The notes below the pieces were generated by a model. The model was not told the origin of the DNA and made no database searches. It worked only from the letters and a program-made list of their open reading frames with translations. Of a stretch of 64,000 bases of DNA, positions 8,198-16,008 are shown piece after piece. This stretch comes from Poseidonibacter lekithochrous. GTDB lineage: Bacteria > Campylobacterota > Campylobacteria > Campylobacterales > Arcobacteraceae. Each line of letters starts with the position of its first letter. Position 1 is the stretch's first letter. A program made the position numbers and the translations under genes. The DNA is taken from the NCBI RefSeq assembly GCF_013283835.1, contig NZ_CP054052.1, positions 620,001 through 684,000 on the forward strand, written 5' to 3'.

Positions 8198-8980
8198 ATG
8201 AGAAATTTATATTATTGTGCCCAAGGGATTATTTACAAAGAACTACTTAGATTTATAAAACAAAAATCTAGATTCTTTTCTGCTTTAGTTAGACCACTTT
8301 TATGGTTATTTATTTTCTCACTTGGATTTAAAACTGCTTTAGGATTAGCAATAATTCCACCTTATGAAACATACATTACTTATGAAACTTATATAGTTCC
8401 CGGACTTATTGGAATGATACTTTTATTTAATGGAATGCAAAGTGCATTAACTATGATTTTTGATAGGGAAATGGGCTCAATGAAAATACTTTTAACTTCA
8501 AGTATTTCAAGAAGTTTTTTACTATTTTGTAAAATGTTTGCAATGGCAATTGTGTCAACTATTCAATCAATTGTATTTCTAATCATTGCATATTTTTATG
8601 GAATACAGTTAGAACTTTTAGGCTATATTTTAGTGATTCCTGTGATTTTATTCACTTCAATTATTTTAAATGCTTTTGCTTTATTTATTTCTTCTGTTAT
8701 AAAACAATTAGAGAATTTTGCATCTGTTATGAACTTTGTAATATTCCCAATGTTCTTTTTATCTTCAGCTTTATATCCACTTTGGAAAATAAAAGATTCA
8801 AGTGTTTTTATGTATGAAGTTTGTTTATTCAATCCTTTTACATATATAGTGGAATTTATTAGGTTTACGCTTTATTTAAAATTTGATTATTCTAATTTCT
8901 TTATCTTATTACTTACTTTTGTTATTGTATTAAGCGCCGCTTTTATGGGCTATAATACAAAAAATGTATTAAAAAAATAG
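8198..8980 (+). CDS. pedC: PQQ-associated ABC transporter permease (PedC-like)
   Basis: A 260-residue ABC-2 type membrane protein with six predicted helices. The segments YIVPGLIGMILLFNGMQSAL, FDREMGSMKILLTSSISRSF and FASVMNFVIFPMFFLSSALYPLW are typical of the ABC-2 permeases of PQQ alcohol clusters (TIGR03861 type, PedC). ABC-2 folds are more common in exporters, so the direction of transport is not fixed by sequence, but the Pseudomonas counterpart acts in lanthanide-dependent growth. It lies 5 bases after the ATPase gene. Confidence 0.82.
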   Translation: MRNLYYCAQGIIYKELLRFIKQKSRFFSALVRPLLWLFIFSLGFKTALGLAIIPPYETYITYETYIVPGLIGMILLFNGMQSALTMIFDREMGSMKILLTSSISRSFLLFCKMFAMAIVSTIQSIVFLIIAYFYGIQLELLGYILVIPVILFTSIILNAFALFISSVIKQLENFASVMNFVIFPMFFLSSALYPLWKIKDSSVFMYEVCLFNPFTYIVEFIRFTLYLKFDYSNFFILLLTFVIVLSAAFMGYNTKNVLKK

Positions 8981-9014
8981 CTCTTTTTTAGGAATGTTAA
9001 AATTATTTTTCATG

Positions 9015-9046
9015 CCTATATTCAGGCTATATTCCTTTTGTATACT
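9015..9046 (+). promoter_or_regulatory. Promoter P6 with heptamer-repeat operator (dehydrogenase-pqq operon)
   Basis: CCTATAT (9015-9021), TCAG, GCTATAT (9026-9032), 8 bases, TATACT (9041-9046). The first heptamer is the weakest of the set but the spacing is identical. Confidence 0.8.
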
Positions 9047-9095
9047 TTTATGAAGACAACTTATTTTGTTGCTTATTTTTTAAAAGGAGAGATGT

Positions 9096-10868
9096 ATGTA
9101 TAAGGATAATTTTCTAAAAAGTGTTGCAAAAGTTACACTTACTGCATTAATGGCTACGGGTGCAGTTAGTACATTATCTGCTAAGGCTGGATATTCACCA
9201 GTTACTGATGCGGATATTGCAAATGATGCTAAAACAGTTGAAGATGTTGTTACTTATGGATTAGGACAAAAGGGACAAAGATATTCTACGTTAACACAAG
9301 TTAATAAAGATACTGTAAAAAATCTAGTACCTGTATGGAATTTTTCATTTGGTGGAGAAAAACAAAGAGGACAAGAGGCACAACCTTTAGTTAAAGATGG
9401 GGTTATGTATGTAACTGCTTCTTATTCTAGAATGTATGCTATTGATATTGCTACTGGTGAAGAAATTTGGCAATATGATGCAAGATTGCCAAGTGCAATT
9501 TTACCTTGTTGTGATGTTATTAATAGAGGACCAGCTTTATACGATAATTTAGTTATTTTTGGAACATTAGATGCTAAATTAGTTGCTCTTGATAGAAAAA
9601 CTGGAAAAGTTAAATGGAAGAAAAAAATTGCTTCTTATAAAGAAGGATACTCTTACACAGCAGCTCCTTTAATTGTTAAAGGTTTATTAATCACTGGTGT
9701 TTCTGGTGGTGAGTTTGGAGTTGTAGGTAAAGTTGAAGCTAGAAATCCAAAAACTGGAAAACTAGTATGGTCTAGACCAATGGTTGAAGGTCATATGGGT
9801 TACTTAAATGGTAAAGAAAATGGAATTACAGGTCAAACTAACGCTTCTTGGCCAGGTGATTTATGGAAACATGGTGGTGCTGCTCCTTGGAATGGTGTTA
9901 CTTATGATCCTGATACAGATTTAATTTTTGTACCAACTGGAAATCCTGCACCATGGAATTCACATGATAGACCAGGTGATAACTTATATTCTGCATCAAG
10001 AGTTGCAGTAAATCCTGATACTGGAAAAATTGTTTGGCATTTCCAAACAACTCCAAATGATGGTTGGGATTACGATGGTATGGCTGAGTTCGTAGCATTT
10101 GAATATAAAGATAAATCTGGAAAAATGGTAAAAGCTGGAGCTACTGCTGATAAAAATGGTTTCTTCTATGTATTAGATAGAACTACTGGTAAATATATTA
10201 GATCTACTCCTTTCGTTGAAAACATTACTTGGGCAAAAGGAATGGATAAAAACGGAAGACCAATTGTAAATGAAGATAATAGACCAGGAAATCCAGGTGA
10301 TGCTAAACAAGGTAAAACTGTTTATTCAACTCCTTCATTCTTAGGTGGTAAAAACTGGAACCCTATGGCATTCTCTCAAAAAACTGGATTATTTTATGTT
10401 CCAGCAAATGAGTGGGGAATGGATATTTGGAATAAACCTGTTAATTATAAAAAAGGTGCTGCTTATTTAGGTGCTGGATTTACTATTAAACCAACATTCA
10501 AAGATCACATCGGTGCTTTAAAAGCTATTGATCCTAAAACTGGAAAAACTAAATGGACTTACAAAAACAATGCTCCATTATGGGGTGGTGTTTTAACTAC
10601 TGAAGGTGGATTAGTATTTACTGGTACTCCTGAAGGAAAACTACTTGCATTTGATGATGAAACTGGAAAAATCCTTTGGGACTTTCAAGTTGGAACTGGA
10701 ATCGTTTCTTCTCCAATTACTTGGACTGAAAACGGTGAACAATATATCGCAATCGTTGCAGGTTGGGGTGGAGCTGTTCCTTTATGGGGTGGTGAAGTTG
10801 CAAAAACTGTTAAATATTTAAATCAAGGTGGATCAGTTCACGTATTTAAATTATTTAAATCAAAATAG
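9096..10868 (+). CDS. PQQ-dependent alcohol dehydrogenase, predicted lanthanide-using
   Basis: A 590-residue periplasmic eight-bladed quinoprotein that oxidises primary alcohols with PQQ and passes electrons to cytochrome c. The signal peptide ends near residue 30. The vicinal disulfide over PQQ is C138-C139 (LPCCD), with conserved GGEF (metal ligand E206) and TGNP (ligand N283). The catalytic aspartate is D325 in NDGWDYDG, and D327 follows two residues later. In XoxF, ExaF and PedH this extra Asp coordinates a lanthanide, whereas calcium enzymes have Ala or Ser there. No fused cytochrome domain is present, so it is a type I enzyme that would use the PedF cytochrome. Length and overall pattern fit ExaF/PedH-like ethanol dehydrogenases better than XoxF. 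It is directly followed by pqqA. Confidence 0.92.
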   Translation: MYKDNFLKSVAKVTLTALMATGAVSTLSAKAGYSPVTDADIANDAKTVEDVVTYGLGQKGQRYSTLTQVNKDTVKNLVPVWNFSFGGEKQRGQEAQPLVKDGVMYVTASYSRMYAIDIATGEEIWQYDARLPSAILPCCDVINRGPALYDNLVIFGTLDAKLVALDRKTGKVKWKKKIASYKEGYSYTAAPLIVKGLLITGVSGGEFGVVGKVEARNPKTGKLVWSRPMVEGHMGYLNGKENGITGQTNASWPGDLWKHGGAAPWNGVTYDPDTDLIFVPTGNPAPWNSHDRPGDNLYSASRVAVNPDTGKIVWHFQTTPNDGWDYDGMAEFVAFEYKDKSGKMVKAGATADKNGFFYVLDRTTGKYIRSTPFVENITWAKGMDKNGRPIVNEDNRPGNPGDAKQGKTVYSTPSFLGGKNWNPMAFSQKTGLFYVPANEWGMDIWNKPVNYKKGAAYLGAGFTIKPTFKDHIGALKAIDPKTGKTKWTYKNNAPLWGGVLTTEGGLVFTGTPEGKLLAFDDETGKILWDFQVGTGIVSSPITWTENGEQYIAIVAGWGGAVPLWGGEVAKTVKYLNQGGSVHVFKLFKSK

Positions 10869-10904
10869 AAATTTAAAAGAAAATCTTATAAAGGAGATAA
10901 TACC

Positions 10905-10979
10905 ATGGAATGGAAAAAACCAACTTACGTAGATAATAGATTTGGATTTGAAGTTACAATGTACATTTGTACTGTATAA
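10905..10979 (+). CDS. pqqA: PqqA, precursor peptide of PQQ
   Basis: A 24-residue ribosomal peptide that supplies the Glu and Tyr from which PQQ is built. It reads MEWKKPTYVD at the start and contains E16-V-T-M-Y20, the conserved E-x3-Y pair cross-linked by PqqE. The MWKKP-like start and FEVTMY core are close to the Klebsiella and Pseudomonas peptides. A strong ribosome site (AAGGAG) lies 7 bases upstream. It sits 36 bases after the dehydrogenase stop and is followed by an intrinsic terminator before pqqB, which would keep its dose above that of the enzymes. Confidence 0.96.
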   Translation: MEWKKPTYVDNRFGFEVTMYICTV

Positions 10980-10988
10980 GGTTTAAAA

Positions 10989-11019
10989 GGTTAGGGACTT
11001 AGGTCTCTAATCTTTTTTT
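10989..11019 (+). terminator. Intrinsic terminator or attenuator after pqqA
   Basis: A 10-bp stem (10989-10998 with 11003-11012, two G-U pairs), a TTAG loop and seven T's (11013-11019). It lies between pqqA and pqqB with no clear promoter after it, so partial read-through is likely. Confidence 0.8.
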
Positions 11020-11022
11020 CAT

Positions 11023-11055
11023 TTAAATAAACTTGATATTTAATAGTTTATTTAA
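11023..11055 (+). repeat. Inverted repeat in the pqqB leader
   Basis: A perfect 11-bp inverted repeat (11023-11033 with 11045-11055), AT-rich, with an 11-base loop. It sits between the attenuator and the pqqB ribosome site (AAAGGAG). It could be an RNA hairpin or a protein site. Confidence 0.55.
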
Positions 11056-11081
11056 CTGAAGAAAAGACAAAGGAGTGAGTT

Positions 11082-11996
11082 TTGAAAATACAAGTATTAG
11101 GTTCAGGAGCAGGGGGAGGATTACCCCAGTTTAATTGTAATTGTGATAATTGCAAAGCCTATAGAGAAGGAAAAAAATCCGTAAAAAGAAGAACTCAATC
11201 CTCAATTACTCTAAGTGAAGATGGTGAGAACTGGGTATTATTTAATGCCTCTCCAGATATTTTGGAACAAATCCATAATTCACCTTTTTTACATCCCACT
11301 CAAAAAAGAGAAACAAAAATAAAAGCTATTGTTTTTAATGATGCTCAAATTGATCATACTACTGGGCTTTTAATGTTAAGAGAAGGCTGTCCACATCAAG
11401 TTTATTGTACTAAAGAAGTAAATGATGAATTAAATACATCTTTCCCTTTATTTAAAATGTTAAAACATTGGAATGGTGGAGGTACATTTTGGAATGAAAT
11501 TACACCAGATAATAAAGCTTTTGAAATTCCAGTTATGCCAAATCATGATTTTTATGCATTACCATTAATTTCAAATGCGCCACCTTATTCAAAATATAGA
11601 GATACTCCAAGAAGTGGAGATAATATTGGACTTGTAGTTCATAATAAAAAAACAGATAAAAAACTGTTTTACCTTCCAGGACTTGGGGGTTTAGAAAATC
11701 ATGTTTTAGAAGCTATGAAAGATGCTGATGTGATTTTAATAGAAGGTACACTTTGGACAAATGATGAGATGATTAAAGGTAATTTCTCTTCAAAACTAGG
11801 TACTGATATGGGACATATGCCACTAAATGGTCAAGGTGGATTAATTGAAATCTTGGACACTTTAGAGAAACCTAGAAAAATTTTAATTCATATTAATAAT
11901 ACTAATCCTATTTTAGATGAAGAAAATGATGAATATCATGAGTTAATATCTCATGGAATTGAAATCTCATACGATGGTATGAGCATAGAAATATAA
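11082..11996 (+). CDS. pqqB: PqqB, metallo-beta-lactamase-fold hydroxylase of PQQ synthesis
   Basis: A 304-residue cytosolic protein that hydroxylates the tyrosine-derived part of the PQQ intermediate. The N-terminus VLGSGAGGGLPQFNCNCDNC gives the family's cysteine cluster C19, C21, C24. Further motifs are ASPDILEQI, NDAQIDHTTGLL in place of the usual HxHxDH, and TDMGHMPLNGQGG. The length is normal. The start is TTG at 11082, placed by the strong AAAGGAG site and the family alignment. It heads the pqqBCDE set, all within 19-base gaps or overlapping. Confidence 0.95.
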   Translation: MKIQVLGSGAGGGLPQFNCNCDNCKAYREGKKSVKRRTQSSITLSEDGENWVLFNASPDILEQIHNSPFLHPTQKRETKIKAIVFNDAQIDHTTGLLMLREGCPHQVYCTKEVNDELNTSFPLFKMLKHWNGGGTFWNEITPDNKAFEIPVMPNHDFYALPLISNAPPYSKYRDTPRSGDNIGLVVHNKKTDKKLFYLPGLGGLENHVLEAMKDADVILIEGTLWTNDEMIKGNFSSKLGTDMGHMPLNGQGGLIEILDTLEKPRKILIHINNTNPILDEENDEYHELISHGIEISYDGMSIEI

Positions 11997-12014
11997 CTTA
12001 CAAAAGGAAAAGAA

Positions 12015-12770
12015 ATGAACAAGAAAATGAATGAACTATTAAGTAAAGAAGAGTTTGAAACTAAGTTAAGAGATATGGGTTCAATGTATCATATTCATCA
12101 CCCTTTTCATGTAAGAATGTATGAAGGTTCGTGTACTAAAGAAGAGATTCAAGGTTGGGTAGCGAATAGATTTTATTATCAAACTGCAATTCCAATTAAA
12201 GATGCAGCTATTATGTCAAATAATCCTCCAATTGAAGATAGAAGAAAATGGGTTGATAGAATTTTAGATCATGATAGTGAAGGTGGAGGAATTGAAGCTT
12301 GGCTTGATTTAGGAGTTGCAGTTGGACTTAAAAAAGAAGATTTACTTTCTCATAAATTTGTATTACCAGCGGTTAAATTTGCAGTTGATGCATATATTAA
12401 TTTTGCAAAACAAAGACCTTGGAAGGAAGCTGCAATGTCATCTTTAACAGAGATGTTTGCACCTCAAATTCATCAACAAAGACTTGATACTTGGCCAAAA
12501 AATTATCCTTGGATTGAACAAGATGGATTAAGATATTTCCAAAAAAGATTAAGTGAAGCAAGACGAGATGTTCAGCATGGATTATCTATGACCTTAGAGG
12601 AATTTGATACTATTGAATTACAAAATAGAGCATGCGAAATATTACAGTTTAAATTAGATATTCTATGGACAATGTGTGATGCTTTATACTTAGCATACGA
12701 GTTAAAAAGACCACCATACTTTAATATTAAGGATTGTAATGCAACTAGAAAAATCACTTGTGATCAATAA
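12015..12770 (+). CDS. pqqC: PqqC, pyrroloquinoline-quinone synthase
   Basis: A 251-residue cofactorless oxidase that performs the final ring closure and eight-electron oxidation to PQQ, with a haem-oxygenase-like fold. Recognised stretches are [58 protein letters not shown] and [13 protein letters not shown]. The AAAGGAAAAG site precedes the ATG. Its last 32 bases overlap the start of pqqD in another frame, so the two are translationally coupled. Confidence 0.96.
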   Translation: MNKKMNELLSKEEFETKLRDMGSMYHIHHPFHVRMYEGSCTKEEIQGWVANRFYYQTAIPIKDAAIMSNNPPIEDRRKWVDRILDHDSEGGGIEAWLDLGVAVGLKKEDLLSHKFVLPAVKFAVDAYINFAKQRPWKEAAMSSLTEMFAPQIHQQRLDTWPKNYPWIEQDGLRYFQKRLSEARRDVQHGLSMTLEEFDTIELQNRACEILQFKLDILWTMCDALYLAYELKRPPYFNIKDCNATRKITCDQ

Positions 12771-13008
12771 TCACTTTCAGCTTCAATGGGAAGAGAAACA
12801 AGATTGTTTTGTATTGTTATATCCAGAGGGAATGGTTCAATTAAGCCAAAGTGCCGGTGAAATTCTAAACCTTTGTGATGGGAAAAATAATACTCAAAAT
12901 ATTGCAGCTTTATTAGAAGAGAAGTTTAATACTAGTGAATTACTAAATGATATTATTGAATTTTTAGAAGATGCTATGAGTAGAAAGTGGGTACTTTATA
13001 ATGAATAG
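12739..13008 (+). CDS. pqqD: PqqD, PqqA-binding chaperone
   Basis: An 89-residue RRE-type peptide chaperone that presents PqqA to PqqE. Typical features are the [20 protein letters not shown] opening, [16 protein letters not shown], and [13 protein letters not shown]. It overlaps pqqC by 32 bases at its start and pqqE by 8 bases at its end. It is a separate gene here, not fused to PqqC as in some methylotrophs. Confidence 0.94.
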   Translation: MQLEKSLVINNHFQLQWEEKQDCFVLLYPEGMVQLSQSAGEILNLCDGKNNTQNIAALLEEKFNTSELLNDIIEFLEDAMSRKWVLYNE

Positions 13009-14104
13009 TGAAATAAAACCTCCTTTATGGATACTTTTGGAATTAACTCATAAGTGTCCTTTGGAGTGTTCATACTGTTATAATCAGTTAGATTTTACAA
13101 ATACACAAGATGCTATGAGTAAAGATGACTGGTTTAGAGTTATGAATGAAGCTCGTGAAATGGGAGCTGTTCAACTTGGTATTTCAGGTGGGGAGCCTTT
13201 ATTAAATAAAGATATTGTAGAGATTGTAGAACATGCAAATGATTTAAAGTTTTATACAAATCTTATTACATCAGGAGTTGGTGCTCCAAAAGGAATAGTA
13301 AAAAAGCTAAAAGATGCAGGACTTAAGACGGTTCAACTTGGTATTCAATCACATGATGAAGATACTATGACTTTAATTACTAACAATAAAAACTCATATA
13401 GAGAAAAAATTGCCTTTGCTAAAGAAGTAAAAGAAGCAGGGCTTCAACTAATTATTAATACTTGCATCACAAGACAAAATATTCATCAAGTGGGTGAAAT
13501 CATTGAGTTTGCTGATGAATTAGGTGGAAACTATCTTGAAATTGCAAATATTCAATATTATGGATGGGCATTAAAAAATATAAATGCACTTTTACCAACG
13601 CAAGAACAATTAGATGAAGCAAAAAAAGTAACTGATTATTATAGGTCAAAAGAAAAAGCTATGAAGGTATTTTTTGTAGTACCTGATTATTTTGCAGATA
13701 GACCAAAAGCCTGTATGAATGGATGGGGAACTACATTTTTAACTATTAACCCTGATGGTGTTGCTCTTCCATGTAATACAGCAAATACTTTGCCTTTAGA
13801 TTTTCCAAGTGTAAAAGATTTTTCAGTTGAGCAAATATGGAATGAATCTCATGCCTTTAACTATTTTAGAGGTGATAAGTGGATGAAACCTACTTGTAGA
13901 ACATGTGATGAAAAAGAGAAGGATTTTGGTGGATGTAGATGTCAAGCTTTTGCATTAACAGGGGATATGAATGAAGCAGATCCTGTTTGTTCAAAATCTG
14001 AATTTCATCATGTAGTAACAGATAAAGTAGAAGAGAGTTTAAATACTCATGATGCAAAAATCTGGTATAGAAATAGAAAAAACTCTTTAGCTCTTCAAAA
14101 ATAA
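13001..14104 (+). CDS. pqqE: PqqE, radical SAM enzyme that cross-links PqqA
   Basis: A 367-residue radical SAM protein with a SPASM domain; it forms the Glu-Tyr carbon bond in PqqA. The SAM cluster ligands are C19, C23 and C26 (THKCPLECSYCYNQ). GISGGEPLL is the GGE motif. The C-terminal auxiliary-cluster cysteines lie in KACMNGWGTTFLTINPDG, LPCNTAN and CRTCDEKEKDFGGCRCQAF. The ATG overlaps the pqqD stop. It is the last PQQ gene; no pqqF, pqqG or other peptidase follows. Confidence 0.96.
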   Translation: MNSEIKPPLWILLELTHKCPLECSYCYNQLDFTNTQDAMSKDDWFRVMNEAREMGAVQLGISGGEPLLNKDIVEIVEHANDLKFYTNLITSGVGAPKGIVKKLKDAGLKTVQLGIQSHDEDTMTLITNNKNSYREKIAFAKEVKEAGLQLIINTCITRQNIHQVGEIIEFADELGGNYLEIANIQYYGWALKNINALLPTQEQLDEAKKVTDYYRSKEKAMKVFFVVPDYFADRPKACMNGWGTTFLTINPDGVALPCNTANTLPLDFPSVKDFSVEQIWNESHAFNYFRGDKWMKPTCRTCDEKEKDFGGCRCQAFALTGDMNEADPVCSKSEFHHVVTDKVEESLNTHDAKIWYRNRKNSLALQK

Positions 14105-14181
14105 AGTTGCTAATATAACTTAATAATAAAATTATAGATTATTAACTATAATAATCTAAATTTTGTTATTAAGGTAATCAC

Positions 14182-15216
14182 TTGAATCAAATAATTATAT
14201 GTATAATTGTATTTATATTTACTTCCTGCACAAATCAAAAGTTTACAAGTAGTTCTGAAACTTCTATTTATTCGCAAAAAGCTGACTTATATAATTTTGA
14301 TAGTAATTTAACAAAAGCTATAGAGTATTATGAAAAAGACTATTTAGATAACAGAAATAATATTTCTGCCTTAAAACTTGCAAGAATTTATAGATATAAA
14401 ATAAAAGATTATATTAAAATGGAAGAATGGTATATTAATGCGCATAAATTACATAATGATTTTGCCTTTTATGAATTAGGAATATTTTTTTATTTAAAAG
14501 GAAATATGAATAAAACTGTTGAATATTTTGATAAAAATAGTTTAAATGATTTTCTGGGAATGAGAGCTACCCTTACTAAGTTAAAGTATTATACGAATTT
14601 GTCTATTAAGTATTATGAACATAAAAATTATAAAGTTGAATTAAATAAAATAAAAAAGCTGTATTATTCAGATCATTATATATACAAGCTAGAAAATATT
14701 TATCCTAAGTTAAGAGATGATAATTATAAAGATTTTTCAATTCAATCTAAATATGAAGGTTATGCTGATACTATTATATATAAACATAAACTAATAAAAT
14801 ATGAAAATATTACTAAATATGAAGCTTTAAATACGGGAAATAGTAATTATCAATTAGCACGTATTAATAGATATTTATTATTAAATTATAAGCAAGCTAT
14901 AACTTACTATGAAAGAGCACACTCGTTAGGACACATTAATTCTGCATTTGAATTAGCAGAATTTTACAATTATGAAATGAACGATATTCAAAATTCAATT
15001 AAATGGTATAAAAAGGCTCATTTAATTGGTAATAAACAAGCATCTTTTAATTTGGCTTTATTTTATGATTTTAAATTATATGCTTATACTAATGCTATAG
15101 ATTGGTATAAAAAAGCATTTAAATTAGGACATAAATCATCATCTACTAATATTTCTTTAATATACAAAGATAATATTAAAAATAGTCAAAAATATTTAAT
15201 ATGGAAAGGAAATTGA
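14182..15216 (+). CDS. Putative lipoprotein with Sel1-like repeats
   Basis: A 344-residue protein with a hydrophobic N-terminus ending FIFTSCTNQ, which fits a lipobox at the Cys. The rest is helical repeats of the Sel1/TPR kind, clearest at the C-terminal end: AITYYERAHSLGHINSAFEL, SIKWYKKAHLIGNKQASFNL, AIDWYKKAFKLGHKSSSTNI. Such repeats bind other proteins. The start is TTG with a weak AAGG upstream. It stands between pqqE and the two-component genes, without a heptamer operator, and its base composition is even richer in A+T than its neighbours. No function can be assigned. Confidence 0.7.
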   Translation: MNQIIICIIVFIFTSCTNQKFTSSSETSIYSQKADLYNFDSNLTKAIEYYEKDYLDNRNNISALKLARIYRYKIKDYIKMEEWYINAHKLHNDFAFYELGIFFYLKGNMNKTVEYFDKNSLNDFLGMRATLTKLKYYTNLSIKYYEHKNYKVELNKIKKLYYSDHYIYKLENIYPKLRDDNYKDFSIQSKYEGYADTIIYKHKLIKYENITKYEALNTGNSNYQLARINRYLLLNYKQAITYYERAHSLGHINSAFELAEFYNYEMNDIQNSIKWYKKAHLIGNKQASFNLALFYDFKLYAYTNAIDWYKKAFKLGHKSSSTNISLIYKDNIKNSQKYLIWKGN

Positions 15217-15348
15217 TAAGAATACTAATTTTCTTCTTTTTGCTTCAAGTTATTAAAAAGAATTAGATATTTTTATGAGAATCTGTTTATTCTATTTTTA
15301 GATATTTGTAAATAGTTTTTATGTATTGTTTATATTGAGTAAAAAGAC

Positions 15349-16008
15349 CTAGTTTGGTCTTTCTACCATATAACCACTACCTCTAATATTTTTAATAAAA
15401 TCTTCTTTTAATACTTTTTTTACTCTATTAACTTCTGCTCTAATTGTTGCATTATCAATATAATCATCATTCCAAACATAATCTCTAAACATATCATATT
15501 GAACAACAAGACTTCTATTATGAGCTAATAATTCAATAATTTGAATTTGTCTTTTTGGTAAAATATGTGGTTCATTATCAAATAATAAAGTCATAGTCTC
15601 TGAATCATATGAATAATGTTTTGATAAACGTTTATGTTTTTGTGGAACAATACTTGTTTTTAGAATTTTATTTATTCTAATTGTTAACTCTTTTAAATGA
15701 AATGGTTTTTTCAAATAATCATGACATCCAATATCAAAGGCTCTTTGAATATCTTCTATATCTATTAATGCTGAGATATAAATAGTTGGTATCATTCTTT
15801 TTTGTTCATGTAATCTTTCTAATATTGTAAAACCATTTATATCGGGTAAATTAATATCTAAAATCAAAAGATCAAACTTTTCTTCTTCTAAAAGTTCCAT
15901 ACACTCATGACCTGTTGTTGCATTTTTTACAACATGACCAGTAGAATTAAGATATTCACTAATCATTTCATTTAACATTGAATCATCTTCTAATAATAGT
16001 ATTTTCAT
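15349..16008 (-). CDS. OmpR-family response regulator, candidate regulator of the PQQ island
   Basis: A 219-residue regulator. The receiver domain (about 1-115) has acidic residues D8 and D9, phosphorylation site D51 (LLILDINLPDING) and the conserved Lys in YLKKPF. The C-terminal winged helix (about 125-217) reads LPKRQIQIIELLAHNRSLVV, then ATIRAEVNRVKKVLKEDFIK and NIRGSGYMVE, as in PhoB/OmpR. Proteins of this family bind tandem 7-bp sites with 4-bp spacers, the exact layout of the operators found here. It overlaps the kinase gene by 4 bases (ATGA). Control of the PQQ genes is inferred from position and site geometry. Confidence 0.9.
   Translation of the reverse strand: MKILLLEDDSMLNEMISEYLNSTGHVVKNATTGHECMELLEEEKFDLLILDINLPDINGFTILERLHEQKRMIPTIYISALIDIEDIQRAFDIGCHDYLKKPFHLKELTIRINKILKTSIVPQKHKRLSKHYSYDSETMTLLFDNEPHILPKRQIQIIELLAHNRSLVVQYDMFRDYVWNDDYIDNATIRAEVNRVKKVLKEDFIKNIRGSGYMVERPN

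Noticed and set aside
9898-10098. Antisense open frame inside the dehydrogenase gene
   Set aside because: A shadow of strongly biased codons in the dehydrogenase; no start signal.
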